A stretch of 64,000 nt of DNA from Arthrobacter sp. zg-Y919. GTDB lineage: Bacteria; Actinomycetota; Actinomycetes; Actinomycetales; Micrococcaceae. The notes below the pieces were generated by a model. The model was given only the letters and a program-made list of their open reading frames with translations, did no database searches and was not told the origin of the DNA. The stretch is from the NCBI RefSeq assembly GCF_030142045.1, contig NZ_CP126242.1:2666001-2730000 (forward strand), given 5' to 3'. Below, in pieces: positions 8,349-16,297 of the stretch. The translations under genes were made by a program, and so were the position numbers. Every line of letters begins with the position of its first letter. Positions within the stretch are counted from its first letter, which is position 1.

Positions 8349-9326
8349 GTGCAGGGAACATCACCGGTAATCAAGGCAGTAGCCGTTTGGCTGCTTGCCC
8401 TCATGCTCACTATCGCGGCCGCCGTCGTCGTGACCTATTTCGTGAATGCGAAGGTGTACGGCCCCCAAAAACATGTCGAGAGCTATCTCCAGAAACTGGC
8501 CGACGGCGAAGGCGAAGAGGCGCTTGGCCTGCTGAACGCCAAGGTCCCCGAAGCCAATGCGGCGCTGCTCGACGACGACGCGCTCCGCGCCTCGGTTCAG
8601 GGACTCGAGGTACTCGAGGTCGGTGACGCCGAGGACATCGGCGGAGACCGCGTAGAGGTGCCCCTGAAGTACGCCTACGGGTCGGCCGAGGGCACCACAA
8701 GCTTCGTGCTCGAGAACACCGGGAAACGCTGGCTTTTCTTCGACACGTGGGACTTCGAGCCCGCCGCGCTGCCCACGGTGCAGGTCACCGCCCCGTCGCT
8801 CCGCGAAGCGACCCTCAACGGGGTCCGGGTGACCCTTCCCGAGGGAGCCAATACCTTTGCCGCCTTCCCCCTCTCACGGGTGGCTGCCTCCTATGAGAGC
8901 CAGTATCTGGCGGCTCCGGAGCAGGAGACCCTGGTAACCGCCGACGGCGATCCGCAGCTCACCCTGGTGCCGGAGGCGACAAAGGAGCTGGTCACCAAGA
9001 TCGACGCCGGCATCCGCGAGTTCCTTGACGGCTGCACGGCCGCCGACCGGCTGGCACCTCCCGGCTGCCCGTTCTTCCACGAGACCAATAACCGCGTGGA
9101 ACAGCCGATCCGCTGGAGCATCCAGGACTACCCCGACGTGGAGCTGACACAGGTGGAGGGCCGTTGGGTGCTCAGCCCCCTGACCGGCACTGCACAGGTC
9201 ACCGCCACGCAGGTTGATCTCTTCACCGGCGGCAAGAGCCCCCTGGTGGCGGAGGAGGCCTTCACCTTCACCGCTTCCCTGCGGGTGGACGGCGAAAACG
9301 TCACGTTGAGTCCGCAGGTCCAGTAG
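8349..9326 (+). CDS. Membrane-anchored hypothetical protein
   Basis: I do not recognise a characterised family for this 325-residue protein. It has one N-terminal membrane helix (about residues 8-31, AVAVWLLALMLTIAAAVVVTYF) and a long extracellular part. Residues 40-70 (VESYLQKLADGEGEEALGLL) resemble the helical start of NTF2-like/DUF4878-type domains in actinobacterial envelope proteins. Two Cys, in DGCTAADRLAPPGCPF, could form a disulfide. The GTG has no Shine-Dalgarno sequence, but TAACGT lies 7 bases upstream, so it may be leaderless. The gene sits alone between two hairpins. Confidence 0.6.
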   Translation: MQGTSPVIKAVAVWLLALMLTIAAAVVVTYFVNAKVYGPQKHVESYLQKLADGEGEEALGLLNAKVPEANAALLDDDALRASVQGLEVLEVGDAEDIGGDRVEVPLKYAYGSAEGTTSFVLENTGKRWLFFDTWDFEPAALPTVQVTAPSLREATLNGVRVTLPEGANTFAAFPLSRVAASYESQYLAAPEQETLVTADGDPQLTLVPEATKELVTKIDAGIREFLDGCTAADRLAPPGCPFFHETNNRVEQPIRWSIQDYPDVELTQVEGRWVLSPLTGTAQVTATQVDLFTGGKSPLVAEEAFTFTASLRVDGENVTLSPQVQ

Positions 9327-9334
9327 CCAGCCAA

Positions 9335-9380
9335 AACGCCGGCGGCGGCACGGGGAAAATTCCGTGCCGCCGCCGGCGTT
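9335..9380. terminator. Bidirectional intrinsic terminator
   Basis: A perfect 19-bp stem (arms 9335-9353 and 9362-9380, loop GGAAAATT) is flanked by AAAA on the left and a T-containing stretch on the right. It lies between two convergent genes and can stop transcription from both sides. Confidence 0.9.
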
Positions 9381-9424
9381 TCGTTTAAGGTCAGCCGGTT
9401 TCCCCTAACCCGGCTGGGTGCTGC

Positions 9425-11386
9425 TTAGTCCAGCCCGCGCAGGTCCAGGACCAGCTCCGACTCGCCGCCGGCCTGCAGCACTACTGGAATGCCCCAGTCC
9501 TGCTGGTACATGTGGCAGGCCGCGTGGTCCGGGATCTCGCCGCCCGGCTCTCCGTCGCAGGCCGCCGCGCGGGCGGTGATATGCAGGACCCCGTCCGTCA
9601 CCGTGTCGGACAGCACGAGTTCACGGGTCAGCCCCGTGGCCGTGCCGCCACCGGAAACCAGCAGGTTCTCCGGCGAGGCGGAGATCTTCAGCTGGGTGGG
9701 ATCTCCCCACCGGTCGTCGAGCTTTTGCCCCTTGGGTGCAGCGAACCGCACGGTCAGGGACAACGGTCCCGCAGACATTGCAGTCTTGGGCCGCTGCGTC
9801 TGCCGGGCGCCCTCGTCCACGGACTGGGCTTCCTTGGGGATCGGCAGGCGGACCAGCTGGTGCCGGTTGGACTCAACCACAATCAGGAGCGGCTCCGCGG
9901 CGCTGGTGTCCACCAGCACGTCCGAAGGCTCGGCAAGCCCGCGGGCCAGCGTGGAGACGGTACCCGTCACCGGGTCGTACCGGCGCACGGCGCCGTTGTA
10001 GGTGTCCGCGATGGCCACGGACCCGTCCGGCAGCACGGCGGTGCCCAGCGGGTGCTGCAGCCGGGCCTCCGAGGCGTCCCCGTCGCGGAAGCCGAAGTCG
10101 AACAGTCCGGTGCCGACGGCGGTGTCCACCAGGACGCCGTCGGTCTCCAGCGCGTCCAGGTTCAGGCGGCGCAGCGCGGAAGTCTCGGAATCCGCAACCC
10201 AGAGGTTGCCGTCGTTGTCTTCTGCCAGCCCGGAGGACTGGGCGAACCAGGCGTCACCGGCAGGTCCGTCGAGCAGCCCTTCCAGGCCCGTTCCGGCCAG
10301 GACAGCCACGGCACCGTTCACCGGGTCGAAACTGAAGATCTGGTGCGTGCCGGCCATGGCGATGACCACCTGCTGCAGCTTCGAGGACCAGACCAGGTCC
10401 CACGGAGAGGACAGGGAAACGGTCAGCGGGTCGGCGCCGCGCAGATCGGAGGAATCGGAGGGGGCGCTGTCGTCCGCGGTCTCACCTGATCCGGCCGAAG
10501 CCGCACCCGCCTTGGTCTGGTTCCCGGCGTCCAGCAGCCGCTGGACCCCGTTGCCTGCGAGGGTCCGCACTGCACCGGTGGCCAGATTCACCGACCGGAG
10601 GCGGTGGTTGACCGTGTCCGCCACAACGACGTCGTACCCAGCCTTTTCCGCCACGTCGGCGGGCAGCAGGGCCACACCCTGGGGTTCGTTGAAGCGTGCC
10701 GTGCCGGCGTCGCCGTCGCGCCAGCCCTTGACGCCGTCGCCAATGGTCCGGCGGACGCCGGCCAGGTCGGATTCAAGTTCCACGAGGCGGTGGTGCCCGG
10801 TGTCGGCCACCAGGAAGGTACCGCCCGGCAGGGCTGTCACCTTGCCCGGGAAGCGCAGGTCACCGGCGGTGGGTTCGGCCGGGACGTAGGGGCCGTCGCC
10901 GCGGTGCAGCGTGCCCTTGGCTTCGTGTTCCTCCACCAGCTCCGCCACAAGCGATTCCAGGCCTGCTGCGTGCCCTTCACCGGACAGGTGGGCCACGATG
11001 TACCCCTCGGGGTCCAGGACCACCAGGGTGGGCCAGGCACGGGCGGTGTAGGCCTGCCAGGTGAGCAGCTCCGGGTCATCCAGCACGGGGTGGTGGATCT
11101 CGTAGCGTTCCACGGCGGCGGCGAGGGCCACCGGATCCGCTTCATGCTCGAACTTGGGGGAATGGACCCCCACCGTGACCATAACGTCGGAGTACTTTTC
11201 CTCCAGCGGCCGGAGCTCGTCCAGGACGTGCAGGCAGTTGATGCAGCAGAAGGTCCAGAAATCCAGCAGCACGATCTTGCCGCGCAGATCCTCCAGGTTC
11301 AGCTGCCGGCCGCCGGTGTTCAGCCAGTTCCGGCCCTCCAGTTCGGAGGCCCGCACCCGGTATCCGGCGCGCACGGTTTCAGTCAT
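9425..11386 (-). CDS. Thioredoxin-like / NHL-repeat protein (NHLRC2-like)
   Basis: The 653-residue protein has a thioredoxin-like domain at about 10-150 with the motif CCINC (Cys47, Cys48, Cys51). An NHL-repeat beta-propeller covers about 165-510 (ADTGHHRLVELE, VADTVNHRLRSVN, VADSETSALRRLN and IADTYNGAVRRYD strands). A C-terminal beta domain covers about 540-650. This is the same order as animal NHLRC2, including CCINC. No signal peptide is seen, so it is probably cytoplasmic. Its exact reaction is unknown, and a thiol redox or scaffold role is inferred. GGAGA precedes the ATG, which overlaps the stop of the CopD-CtaG gene in TAATG, so the two are coupled. Confidence 0.85.
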   Translation of the reverse strand: MTETVRAGYRVRASELEGRNWLNTGGRQLNLEDLRGKIVLLDFWTFCCINCLHVLDELRPLEEKYSDVMVTVGVHSPKFEHEADPVALAAAVERYEIHHPVLDDPELLTWQAYTARAWPTLVVLDPEGYIVAHLSGEGHAAGLESLVAELVEEHEAKGTLHRGDGPYVPAEPTAGDLRFPGKVTALPGGTFLVADTGHHRLVELESDLAGVRRTIGDGVKGWRDGDAGTARFNEPQGVALLPADVAEKAGYDVVVADTVNHRLRSVNLATGAVRTLAGNGVQRLLDAGNQTKAGAASAGSGETADDSAPSDSSDLRGADPLTVSLSSPWDLVWSSKLQQVVIAMAGTHQIFSFDPVNGAVAVLAGTGLEGLLDGPAGDAWFAQSSGLAEDNDGNLWVADSETSALRRLNLDALETDGVLVDTAVGTGLFDFGFRDGDASEARLQHPLGTAVLPDGSVAIADTYNGAVRRYDPVTGTVSTLARGLAEPSDVLVDTSAAEPLLIVVESNRHQLVRLPIPKEAQSVDEGARQTQRPKTAMSAGPLSLTVRFAAPKGQKLDDRWGDPTQLKISASPENLLVSGGGTATGLTRELVLSDTVTDGVLHITARAAACDGEPGGEIPDHAACHMYQQDWGIPVVLQAGGESELVLDLRGLD

Positions 11387-13587
11387 TAACGATCTCCTTG
11401 ATCCGGGGTCCCGGCATCGCGCTGCGCCAGGTTTGCAAACATGTTGTTGTAAGCGGTCAGATCGGCGTCGTTATTCCGCTCGGCCGCCCGGTCCGACCGG
11501 CGGGTTTCCCGTGCGTCGCTCTTGGACCACTGATAAGCCACGCCAATGGCCACGAAGAGGGTCGGAATTTCACCGATTCCCCACATCAGGGACCCACCCA
11601 GTTGCTGGTCCGCAAGGGCGGACAGACCCCATTCGCGGCCCATGTTGCCGAAGTAGGACGCCTGGATCAACGCCGTGCCGCCCATCACGGCCACACCGAA
11701 GAAGGCGTGGAAGGCCATGGTCGCCAGCAGGATCACCAGCCGCAGCGGGTACGGGGCCCGGCCCGGGACCGGGTCGATGCCGATCATGGTCAGGATGAAG
11801 ATGTAGCCGGTGAGCAGGAAGTGCACCACCATCAGTTCATGGCCGACGTGCTCGCGCAGTGCGAGGCCGAAGAGGTCCGAATAGTAGAAGACCACGATCG
11901 AGCCGGCGAAGTTGACGGCCGCAAAGACCGGGTTGGTGACGATTTTCGAGAAGCGGGAATGTACTCCGATGAGGATCCACTCCCGGACTCCGCGTGTGCC
12001 GTCGGTCCGCGGTGTCAGGGCCTTGAGCGCCAGGGTGACCGGTGCGCCGAGTACCAGGAACAGCGGGACCACCATGGTCAGGGCCATATGCCCCAGCATG
12101 TGTGTGCTGAACAGGACCATGCCGTAGATCTGCGGTGCCCCGCAGGTGATGTAGCCCAGGGCGAGCAGGCCCACCAGCCAGCAGACCGCGCGGAGCACCG
12201 GCCACTTGTCGCCCCGGCGGCGGACCTTCACGGTGCCGATCAGGTAGGTGGTGGCGAGGGTCAGGATGACAGCCACCCAAAGCCAATCCGGCCGCCATTC
12301 GGTGAGGTAGCGTTCGGGGGTCAGCTCCGGCGGAAGGTCATAACCGGTGAGGATACGTGCAGGGGACGCATCCTGGGGAAGCTCTTCCGTCCGCGGCGGT
12401 GCGGTGCGCCCCAGAGCCGTGGCCACACCGGACACTGCACCCATGATGGCCAGTTCCACGGCGATGAGCTGCCACAGCACCCGCTGGGCAGGCATCCCGT
12501 TCCGCTGGGCAGGTGCACCCTCCGCACCCGGCGTACGGGCCGGATGGGAGCCTTCCAGGCGCGGGATTACCCAGCGGCGGTGCAGGAGTCCCAGGACGCC
12601 CAGGAGCAGCGTCAGGCCTGCCTTGGTGAGCACCAGGCCGCCCCACGGGGTAGCGAGCTGGTCCAGTGAGTTGATGCGCAGGGAAGCGTTGACGACGCCG
12701 GAGAGGAACACCAGCGCGAACGCGAATCCGGCGAGGGCGGAGAACCGGGCAAGGACTACTCCGGTGATCGAGCCGAGCTGCCGGGAAACAACGGCCAGGA
12801 CGATGATCCCGCCGATCCACAGGCACACGCCCAGCAGGTGCAGCCCGATGGAGTTCACAGCTGCCGCGTGGTCGTCACCACCGGCCGAGTGGCCTGTCAA
12901 GGCCATGGGCAGCAGGGCACCGGCCGCCAGGACCAGGGTGAAGGCCAGCATGCCCAGGGAGCGCACGCCGAAGGTCAGCGCAGCGACAACGGCTGCGATG
13001 ATACTCACGGCCAGCCAGGCCCGTCCGGTGGCGAAGTCCGTAAGGAAGGATGCCAGGCCCGCTGTGTAAGTCGAGTCGGTGCTGAGCGGCAGGCCGGAAA
13101 CATCCGAATAGGTGAAGACCATGACCGCCAGCGCGGAGAGGGTCCAGGCGATGGCGGCCGCGGAGGTCAGGGCCAGCGCACGGGTAAATGCCGGGTGTTC
13201 CGGTTCTGCTGGCGCCGGCCGGCCGGACGTTGATTTGCGGGTCCGCCGGAAGTTGATGTTTTTGGGCAGGATCGCCACGGCGAAGACGAGGGACCCGATC
13301 ACTGCTGCCATGGAAACGTTCTGGATGGCCTTCGCCACCGGGAGGCCCCAGCGGGTGAGGACGCCTGGATCCCCCAGTTGGGAGGCCCCTGCTGCTCCGG
13401 TGAAAAGCAGGGCCGCTGCGAGGGCAACAAAAACCAGCGCGCCGGCGGCGGCAAGCCAGCCTCTGCGCACGTAAGGAACCGCGTTACCGCTCTCCCCTGC
13501 TGGGCTCGGGACGTCCCCGCTGCCGTGCTGCGGAGGCAGGGAACTGCCGGCGGGGCGTTCGGTCTGGGTTTTGACGGATTTTGGCAC
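11386..13587 (-). CDS. CopD-CtaG fusion: copper transport / cytochrome oxidase assembly
   Basis: This 733-residue polytopic membrane protein joins an N-terminal CopD-like copper-transport domain (about 30-390; GVLTRWGLPVAKAIQNVSM, HSAGGDDHAAAVNSIGLHLLGVCLWIGG) to a C-terminal CtaG_Caa3 domain (about 430-690; MLGHMALTMVVPLFLVLGAPVTLALKAL, LTMIGIDPVPGRAPYPLRL, AFHAFFGVAVMG). Such fusions are common in actinobacteria and support copper loading of the cytochrome c oxidase. His residues in the helices are candidate copper ligands. The GTG start has no clear ribosome-binding site; GAGAAT lies 7 bases upstream, so it may be leaderless. It is followed directly by the NHLRC2-like gene. Confidence 0.88.
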   Translation of the reverse strand: MPKSVKTQTERPAGSSLPPQHGSGDVPSPAGESGNAVPYVRRGWLAAAGALVFVALAAALLFTGAAGASQLGDPGVLTRWGLPVAKAIQNVSMAAVIGSLVFAVAILPKNINFRRTRKSTSGRPAPAEPEHPAFTRALALTSAAAIAWTLSALAVMVFTYSDVSGLPLSTDSTYTAGLASFLTDFATGRAWLAVSIIAAVVAALTFGVRSLGMLAFTLVLAAGALLPMALTGHSAGGDDHAAAVNSIGLHLLGVCLWIGGIIVLAVVSRQLGSITGVVLARFSALAGFAFALVFLSGVVNASLRINSLDQLATPWGGLVLTKAGLTLLLGVLGLLHRRWVIPRLEGSHPARTPGAEGAPAQRNGMPAQRVLWQLIAVELAIMGAVSGVATALGRTAPPRTEELPQDASPARILTGYDLPPELTPERYLTEWRPDWLWVAVILTLATTYLIGTVKVRRRGDKWPVLRAVCWLVGLLALGYITCGAPQIYGMVLFSTHMLGHMALTMVVPLFLVLGAPVTLALKALTPRTDGTRGVREWILIGVHSRFSKIVTNPVFAAVNFAGSIVVFYYSDLFGLALREHVGHELMVVHFLLTGYIFILTMIGIDPVPGRAPYPLRLVILLATMAFHAFFGVAVMGGTALIQASYFGNMGREWGLSALADQQLGGSLMWGIGEIPTLFVAIGVAYQWSKSDARETRRSDRAAERNNDADLTAYNNMFANLAQRDAGTPDQGDR

Positions 13588-13711
13588 AATACCTATTCTC
13601 TACCCGCTGTAAAAATAGGGCCAATCTTTGCTGCGGCCCTCACCATGCCGGGACGGGAGCGGGGTCCCGCGTCCGGACGGTTCTCCGGTGTCCCAGGGGC
13701 GCAGAATGCGC

Positions 13712-13744
13712 AGAGGGCCGGCATCGCCATGATGCCGGCCCTCT
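13712..13744 (-). terminator. Hairpin downstream of HU gene
   Basis: A perfect 14-bp stem (arms 13712-13725 and 13731-13744, 5-base loop) lies 32 bases beyond the HU stop codon. It lacks a T-tract on the minus strand, but the stem is very GC-rich. Confidence 0.7.
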
Positions 13745-13775
13745 GTGTGCTGCGGCGGGTTGCCGCGGCGCAATA

Positions 13776-14063
13776 CTACTTCTTGGTGGAAACAGCAGCC
13801 TTCAGCTTGGAGCCGGCGGTCAGCTTGACGCTGTGGCCTGCCGGGATCTGAATGGTTTCGCCGGTCTGCGGGTTGCGGCCCGTACGTGCGGCGCGGTCGG
13901 TGCGCTCAACTGCAAGCCAACCCGGGATGGTGATCTTCTCGCCCTTGGAGACGGAGCTTACGAAGATGTCGAAGACGGCATCCAGCACGCCGTTGACTGC
14001 CGTCTGGCTGTTGCCGGACTTTTCTGCAACTGCGGCAACAAGTTCACTGCGGTTCATAGCCAA
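13776..14063 (-). CDS. hup: HU family DNA-binding protein
   Basis: The 95-residue histone-like protein binds and bends DNA as a dimer. It has the HU/IHF pattern: an N-terminal helical part (NRSELVAAVAEKSG), GEKITIPGWLAVERTDRAAR and the DNA-contacting arm RTGRNPQTGETIQIPAG. It ends in KAAVSTKK without the long Lys/Ala-rich tail of mycobacterial HU. The TTG at 14063 is preferred as start: AGGAGG lies 7 bases upstream, and relatives begin MAKNRSELV, matching MAMNRSELV from the TTG. The ATG six bases downstream would be 13 bases from the AGGAGG. Confidence 0.95.
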   Translation of the reverse strand: MAMNRSELVAAVAEKSGNSQTAVNGVLDAVFDIFVSSVSKGEKITIPGWLAVERTDRAARTGRNPQTGETIQIPAGHSVKLTAGSKLKAAVSTKK

Positions 14064-15158
14064 TTTATGTCCTCCTGGACTGTGGGTAATTCGAGCGGAA
14101 CGCGGATGCGAAACCGCCGCTGTTCGAAAACTTACCAGCTTGGACCCCCAACTCCGGCAAAATCCCCTGCATTTAGCGGATTTTTCCGGATTTTTGGGCC
14201 GAAAAGTGGATTTTTGCCCTCATTTTCCACTCAACTCGTCTGGAAGCTGATCTCGTGATACGGGTTGGCCTTCGGCGCGGGTGCGGGGCCCAGTACCCGC
14301 TAAATCCGGGGCAGAAGTGTATCTGCGGGCTTGTGGCGCGGGTTCATTGCATCCGCCGGGGCAATCAACCGCTGGCCCTCTGCCGCACCCCGCCGGTCTA
14401 GGTCCCCGGCCGAGGGTCTTGGTTCTCCGCCGCAGTATCCGGCACCCATCCGCATCCGGTGTACAGATAACGGGCCTATCCGGCGCCCAGCCGTGCCCGG
14501 TGTACAGATAACGGGCCTATCCGGCGCCCAGCCCTGCCCGGTGTACAGATAACGGGCCTATCCGGAGCTCAGCCGCATCCGGTGTACAGATAACGGGCGT
14601 ATCCGGCGCCCATAACCCCGGTATCTGTACTATCAACGCCGGGCCGGCCATCCAATCGGATGGGACAGCAAAAATTTGGTTCCGAAATCCTGCGCGGTGG
14701 TACGGGGATGGTGAAAGTGACCACATCAGTAACAGCGGCATCCGCGGGTGGGAATCCCTGCCCGGTGCCCTCTGACGCGCAGGGCTTTCGGTGCCCTCGA
14801 ATGGCCTGTGCCCGGGAGCATCCACTTCCGACGTGCGACGGCTCAAAACGACAGGGCCTAGGCCAGGCAGTGTGGGAGGGCAACGGCACCAGTGCCCGGA
14901 CCGTGCGGTGCGGAAGGACGGCGCGACGGCCCGGTTGTGTACAGCAACTGCTGCCTGGCCGGCCTCCAGGGAGCATCAGCTGTACAGGAGCCGTCCCACA
15001 GGGAGCATCACATCACCTGCGCAGGAGGCCGCAGGGTGGGGCTTCCACGTCGACACGGCGGACCGGCAGGCAGACGGACCGGCGGGCAGGCAGGCGGGCA
15101 CGGCAGACCGACGGGCAGGGCAGGGCAGGCCAGCCAGGCCGCAAATCGTGGTTAAAGC
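14064..15158. other. 1.1-kb region with no convincing gene
   Basis: No reading frame here has the codon bias, ribosome-binding site or recognisable motif of a gene. The first part holds the HU promoter region and AT-rich patches near 14155-14240. The middle (14458-14630) is a 41-bp tandem repeat array. The last part (about 15050-15145) is a GGCAG/GGCGGGC-rich low-complexity stretch leading into the ribosomal-protein terminator. Confidence 0.6.
14458..14630. repeat. 41-bp tandem repeat, four units plus an inverted end
   Basis: Four consecutive units start at 14458, 14499, 14540 and 14581, each beginning GGTGTACAGATAACGGGC and continuing to TATCCGGMGC. Differences between units are mainly in the last 15 bases. 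A degenerate partial unit precedes them (CGCAGTATCCGGCACCCATC, 14431). At 14616-14630, CCCCGGTATCTGTAC is a near-perfect inverted copy of the unit start, so the last unit can fold on itself. The period is not a multiple of three, so the array is not a coding repeat. Confidence 0.9.
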
Positions 15159-15195
15159 AAAAAAGGACGGCCCCTTTGGAGGGCCGTCCTTTTTT
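15159..15195 (-). terminator. Intrinsic terminator of rpmB-rpmG-rpsN
   Basis: AAAAAAGGACGGCCC pairs perfectly with GGGCCGTCCTTTTTT across a 7-base loop. On the minus strand the stem is followed by a run of T. It lies 18 bases beyond the rpsN stop codon. Confidence 0.95.
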
Positions 15196-15212
15196 CAACC
15201 GGTAGGCAGTGC

Positions 15213-15518
15213 TTACCAGCTGGACTTCTTGATACCCGGCAGTTCGCCTGCGTGGGCCATGTTGCGGAAACGTACACGCGAGATACCGAACTTCTGGAGG
15301 GTACCGCGGGGGCGTCCGTCAATCTGGTCACGGTTGCGGAGACGGACCGGGGAAGCGTTGCGCGGGAGCTTCTGCAGGCCGAGGCGTGCAGCTTCGCGGG
15401 CTTCGTCGGTGGCGTTTGCGTCGACCAGGGTCTTCTTCAGTTCGAGGCGCTTGGCAGCGTAACGCTCAACAATCACCTTGCGCTGCTCGTTGCGGGCAAT
15501 CTTGGACTTCTTTGCCAT
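15213..15518 (-). CDS. rpsN: Ribosomal protein S14, zinc-free form
   Basis: This 101-residue small-subunit protein binds 16S rRNA in the 30S head. It begins [20 protein letters not shown] and ends [21 protein letters not shown]. It contains no Cys, so it is the long, zinc-independent (C-minus) type rather than the short CxxC zinc-ribbon type. It is the last gene of a three-gene cluster, 2 bases downstream of rpmG. Confidence 0.97.
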   Translation of the reverse strand: MAKKSKIARNEQRKVIVERYAAKRLELKKTLVDANATDEAREAARLGLQKLPRNASPVRLRNRDQIDGRPRGTLQKFGISRVRFRNMAHAGELPGIKKSSW

Positions 15519-15520
15519 TC

Positions 15521-15688
15521 TTAGCGCTCCTCACGGAAATCGACGTGCTGGCGGATCTTGGGATCGTACTTCTTCAGAACCATACGATCCGGATCGTTAC
15601 GACGGTTCTTGCGAGTTACGTAGGTGTAGCCGGTGCCCGCAGTGGACTTCAGCTTGATGATCGGACGTACGTCCTTATCCTTAGCCAC
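15521..15688 (-). CDS. rpmG: Ribosomal protein L33, zinc-free form
   Basis: This 55-residue large-subunit protein reads [20 protein letters not shown] at its start and ends HVDFREER. It has the L33 core [24 protein letters not shown]. It has no Cys pairs, so it is the C-minus form. The GTG start shares its first base with the last base of the rpmB TAG stop (TAGTG), so the two are translationally coupled. Confidence 0.96.
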   Translation of the reverse strand: MAKDKDVRPIIKLKSTAGTGYTYVTRKNRRNDPDRMVLKKYDPKIRQHVDFREER

Positions 15689-15924
15689 TACAGCTTCACA
15701 CCCTTCGCGATCAGATCAGTTACAACGGCGTCGATACCGCGCACGTCGATCGTCTTGATGCCACGTGCGGAAACCTGCAGCGTCACGTTGCGGCGCAGGG
15801 ACGGAACCCAGTAGCGCTTCTTCTGAATATTCGGGTCGAACCGACGCTTGTTGCGGCGGTGCGAGTGCGAAATGCTGTGACCAAAGCCGGGGATGGCTCC
15901 GGTTACCTGGCAGTAAGCTGCCAT
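15688..15924 (-). CDS. rpmB: Ribosomal protein L28
   Basis: This 78-residue large-subunit protein begins [20 protein letters not shown]. It carries the L28 signature [22 protein letters not shown]. Only one Cys is present, so the zinc-binding cysteine set of the C-plus type is absent. GGAGGAGAG before the ATG at 15924 fixes the start; an in-frame codon 39 bases upstream is not needed. It is the first gene of rpmB-rpmG-rpsN. In many actinobacteria such zinc-free sets are repressed by Zur. I do not see a convincing Zur palindrome upstream. Confidence 0.96.
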   Translation of the reverse strand: MAAYCQVTGAIPGFGHSISHSHRRNKRRFDPNIQKKRYWVPSLRRNVTLQVSARGIKTIDVRGIDAVVTDLIAKGVKL

Positions 15925-16297
15925 GATCTCTCCTCCAGTTGTAGTAAATATGACGGTCCTCAAAAAACAGACACAAGGCTCAAGCGCCTAAGCACCTGCC
16001 ATAAAGAGCGTCCCGCCACCAGTTTTGACACCGTTATTACTGCGACTTTCCGGAGGTTAACCTGGCGGGGTGAGATCCAGCCGAAGTGCCTCGCCGCGGG
16101 GAAGACGGTGAAGTTCAGGCAGCCGAACGGGGTAACCCGGCTCGACAGCCTTCAATTCTAGGTTTATACGGGTGGCCACGCAAATGCTCCCCTGTCCACG
16201 CGAAGCGGAGAGGTTAACACATACGCGACTTAACGCCTCTCTATCCTAGGGCCAATGGGCGTTTCGTTCAAACTCGTTGGCACCTGCGTGCCGGGTA
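15925..16297. other. Intergenic promoter region of rpmB
   Basis: This stretch of about 370 bases holds no convincing gene. It is locally less GC-rich near 15945-16060 and 16195-16265. It should contain the rpmB promoter and the downstream end of the GlgC-like gene. No clear intrinsic terminator or repressor palindrome was recognised. Confidence 0.5.

Noticed and set aside
14458..14630. CRISPR array
   Set aside because: The units are directly contiguous with no unique spacers, differ among themselves, and no cas genes are in the window.
15925..16060. Zur operator upstream of rpmB
   Set aside because: The AT-richer bases here do not form a recognisable Zur palindrome by eye; a motif scan would be needed to support one.
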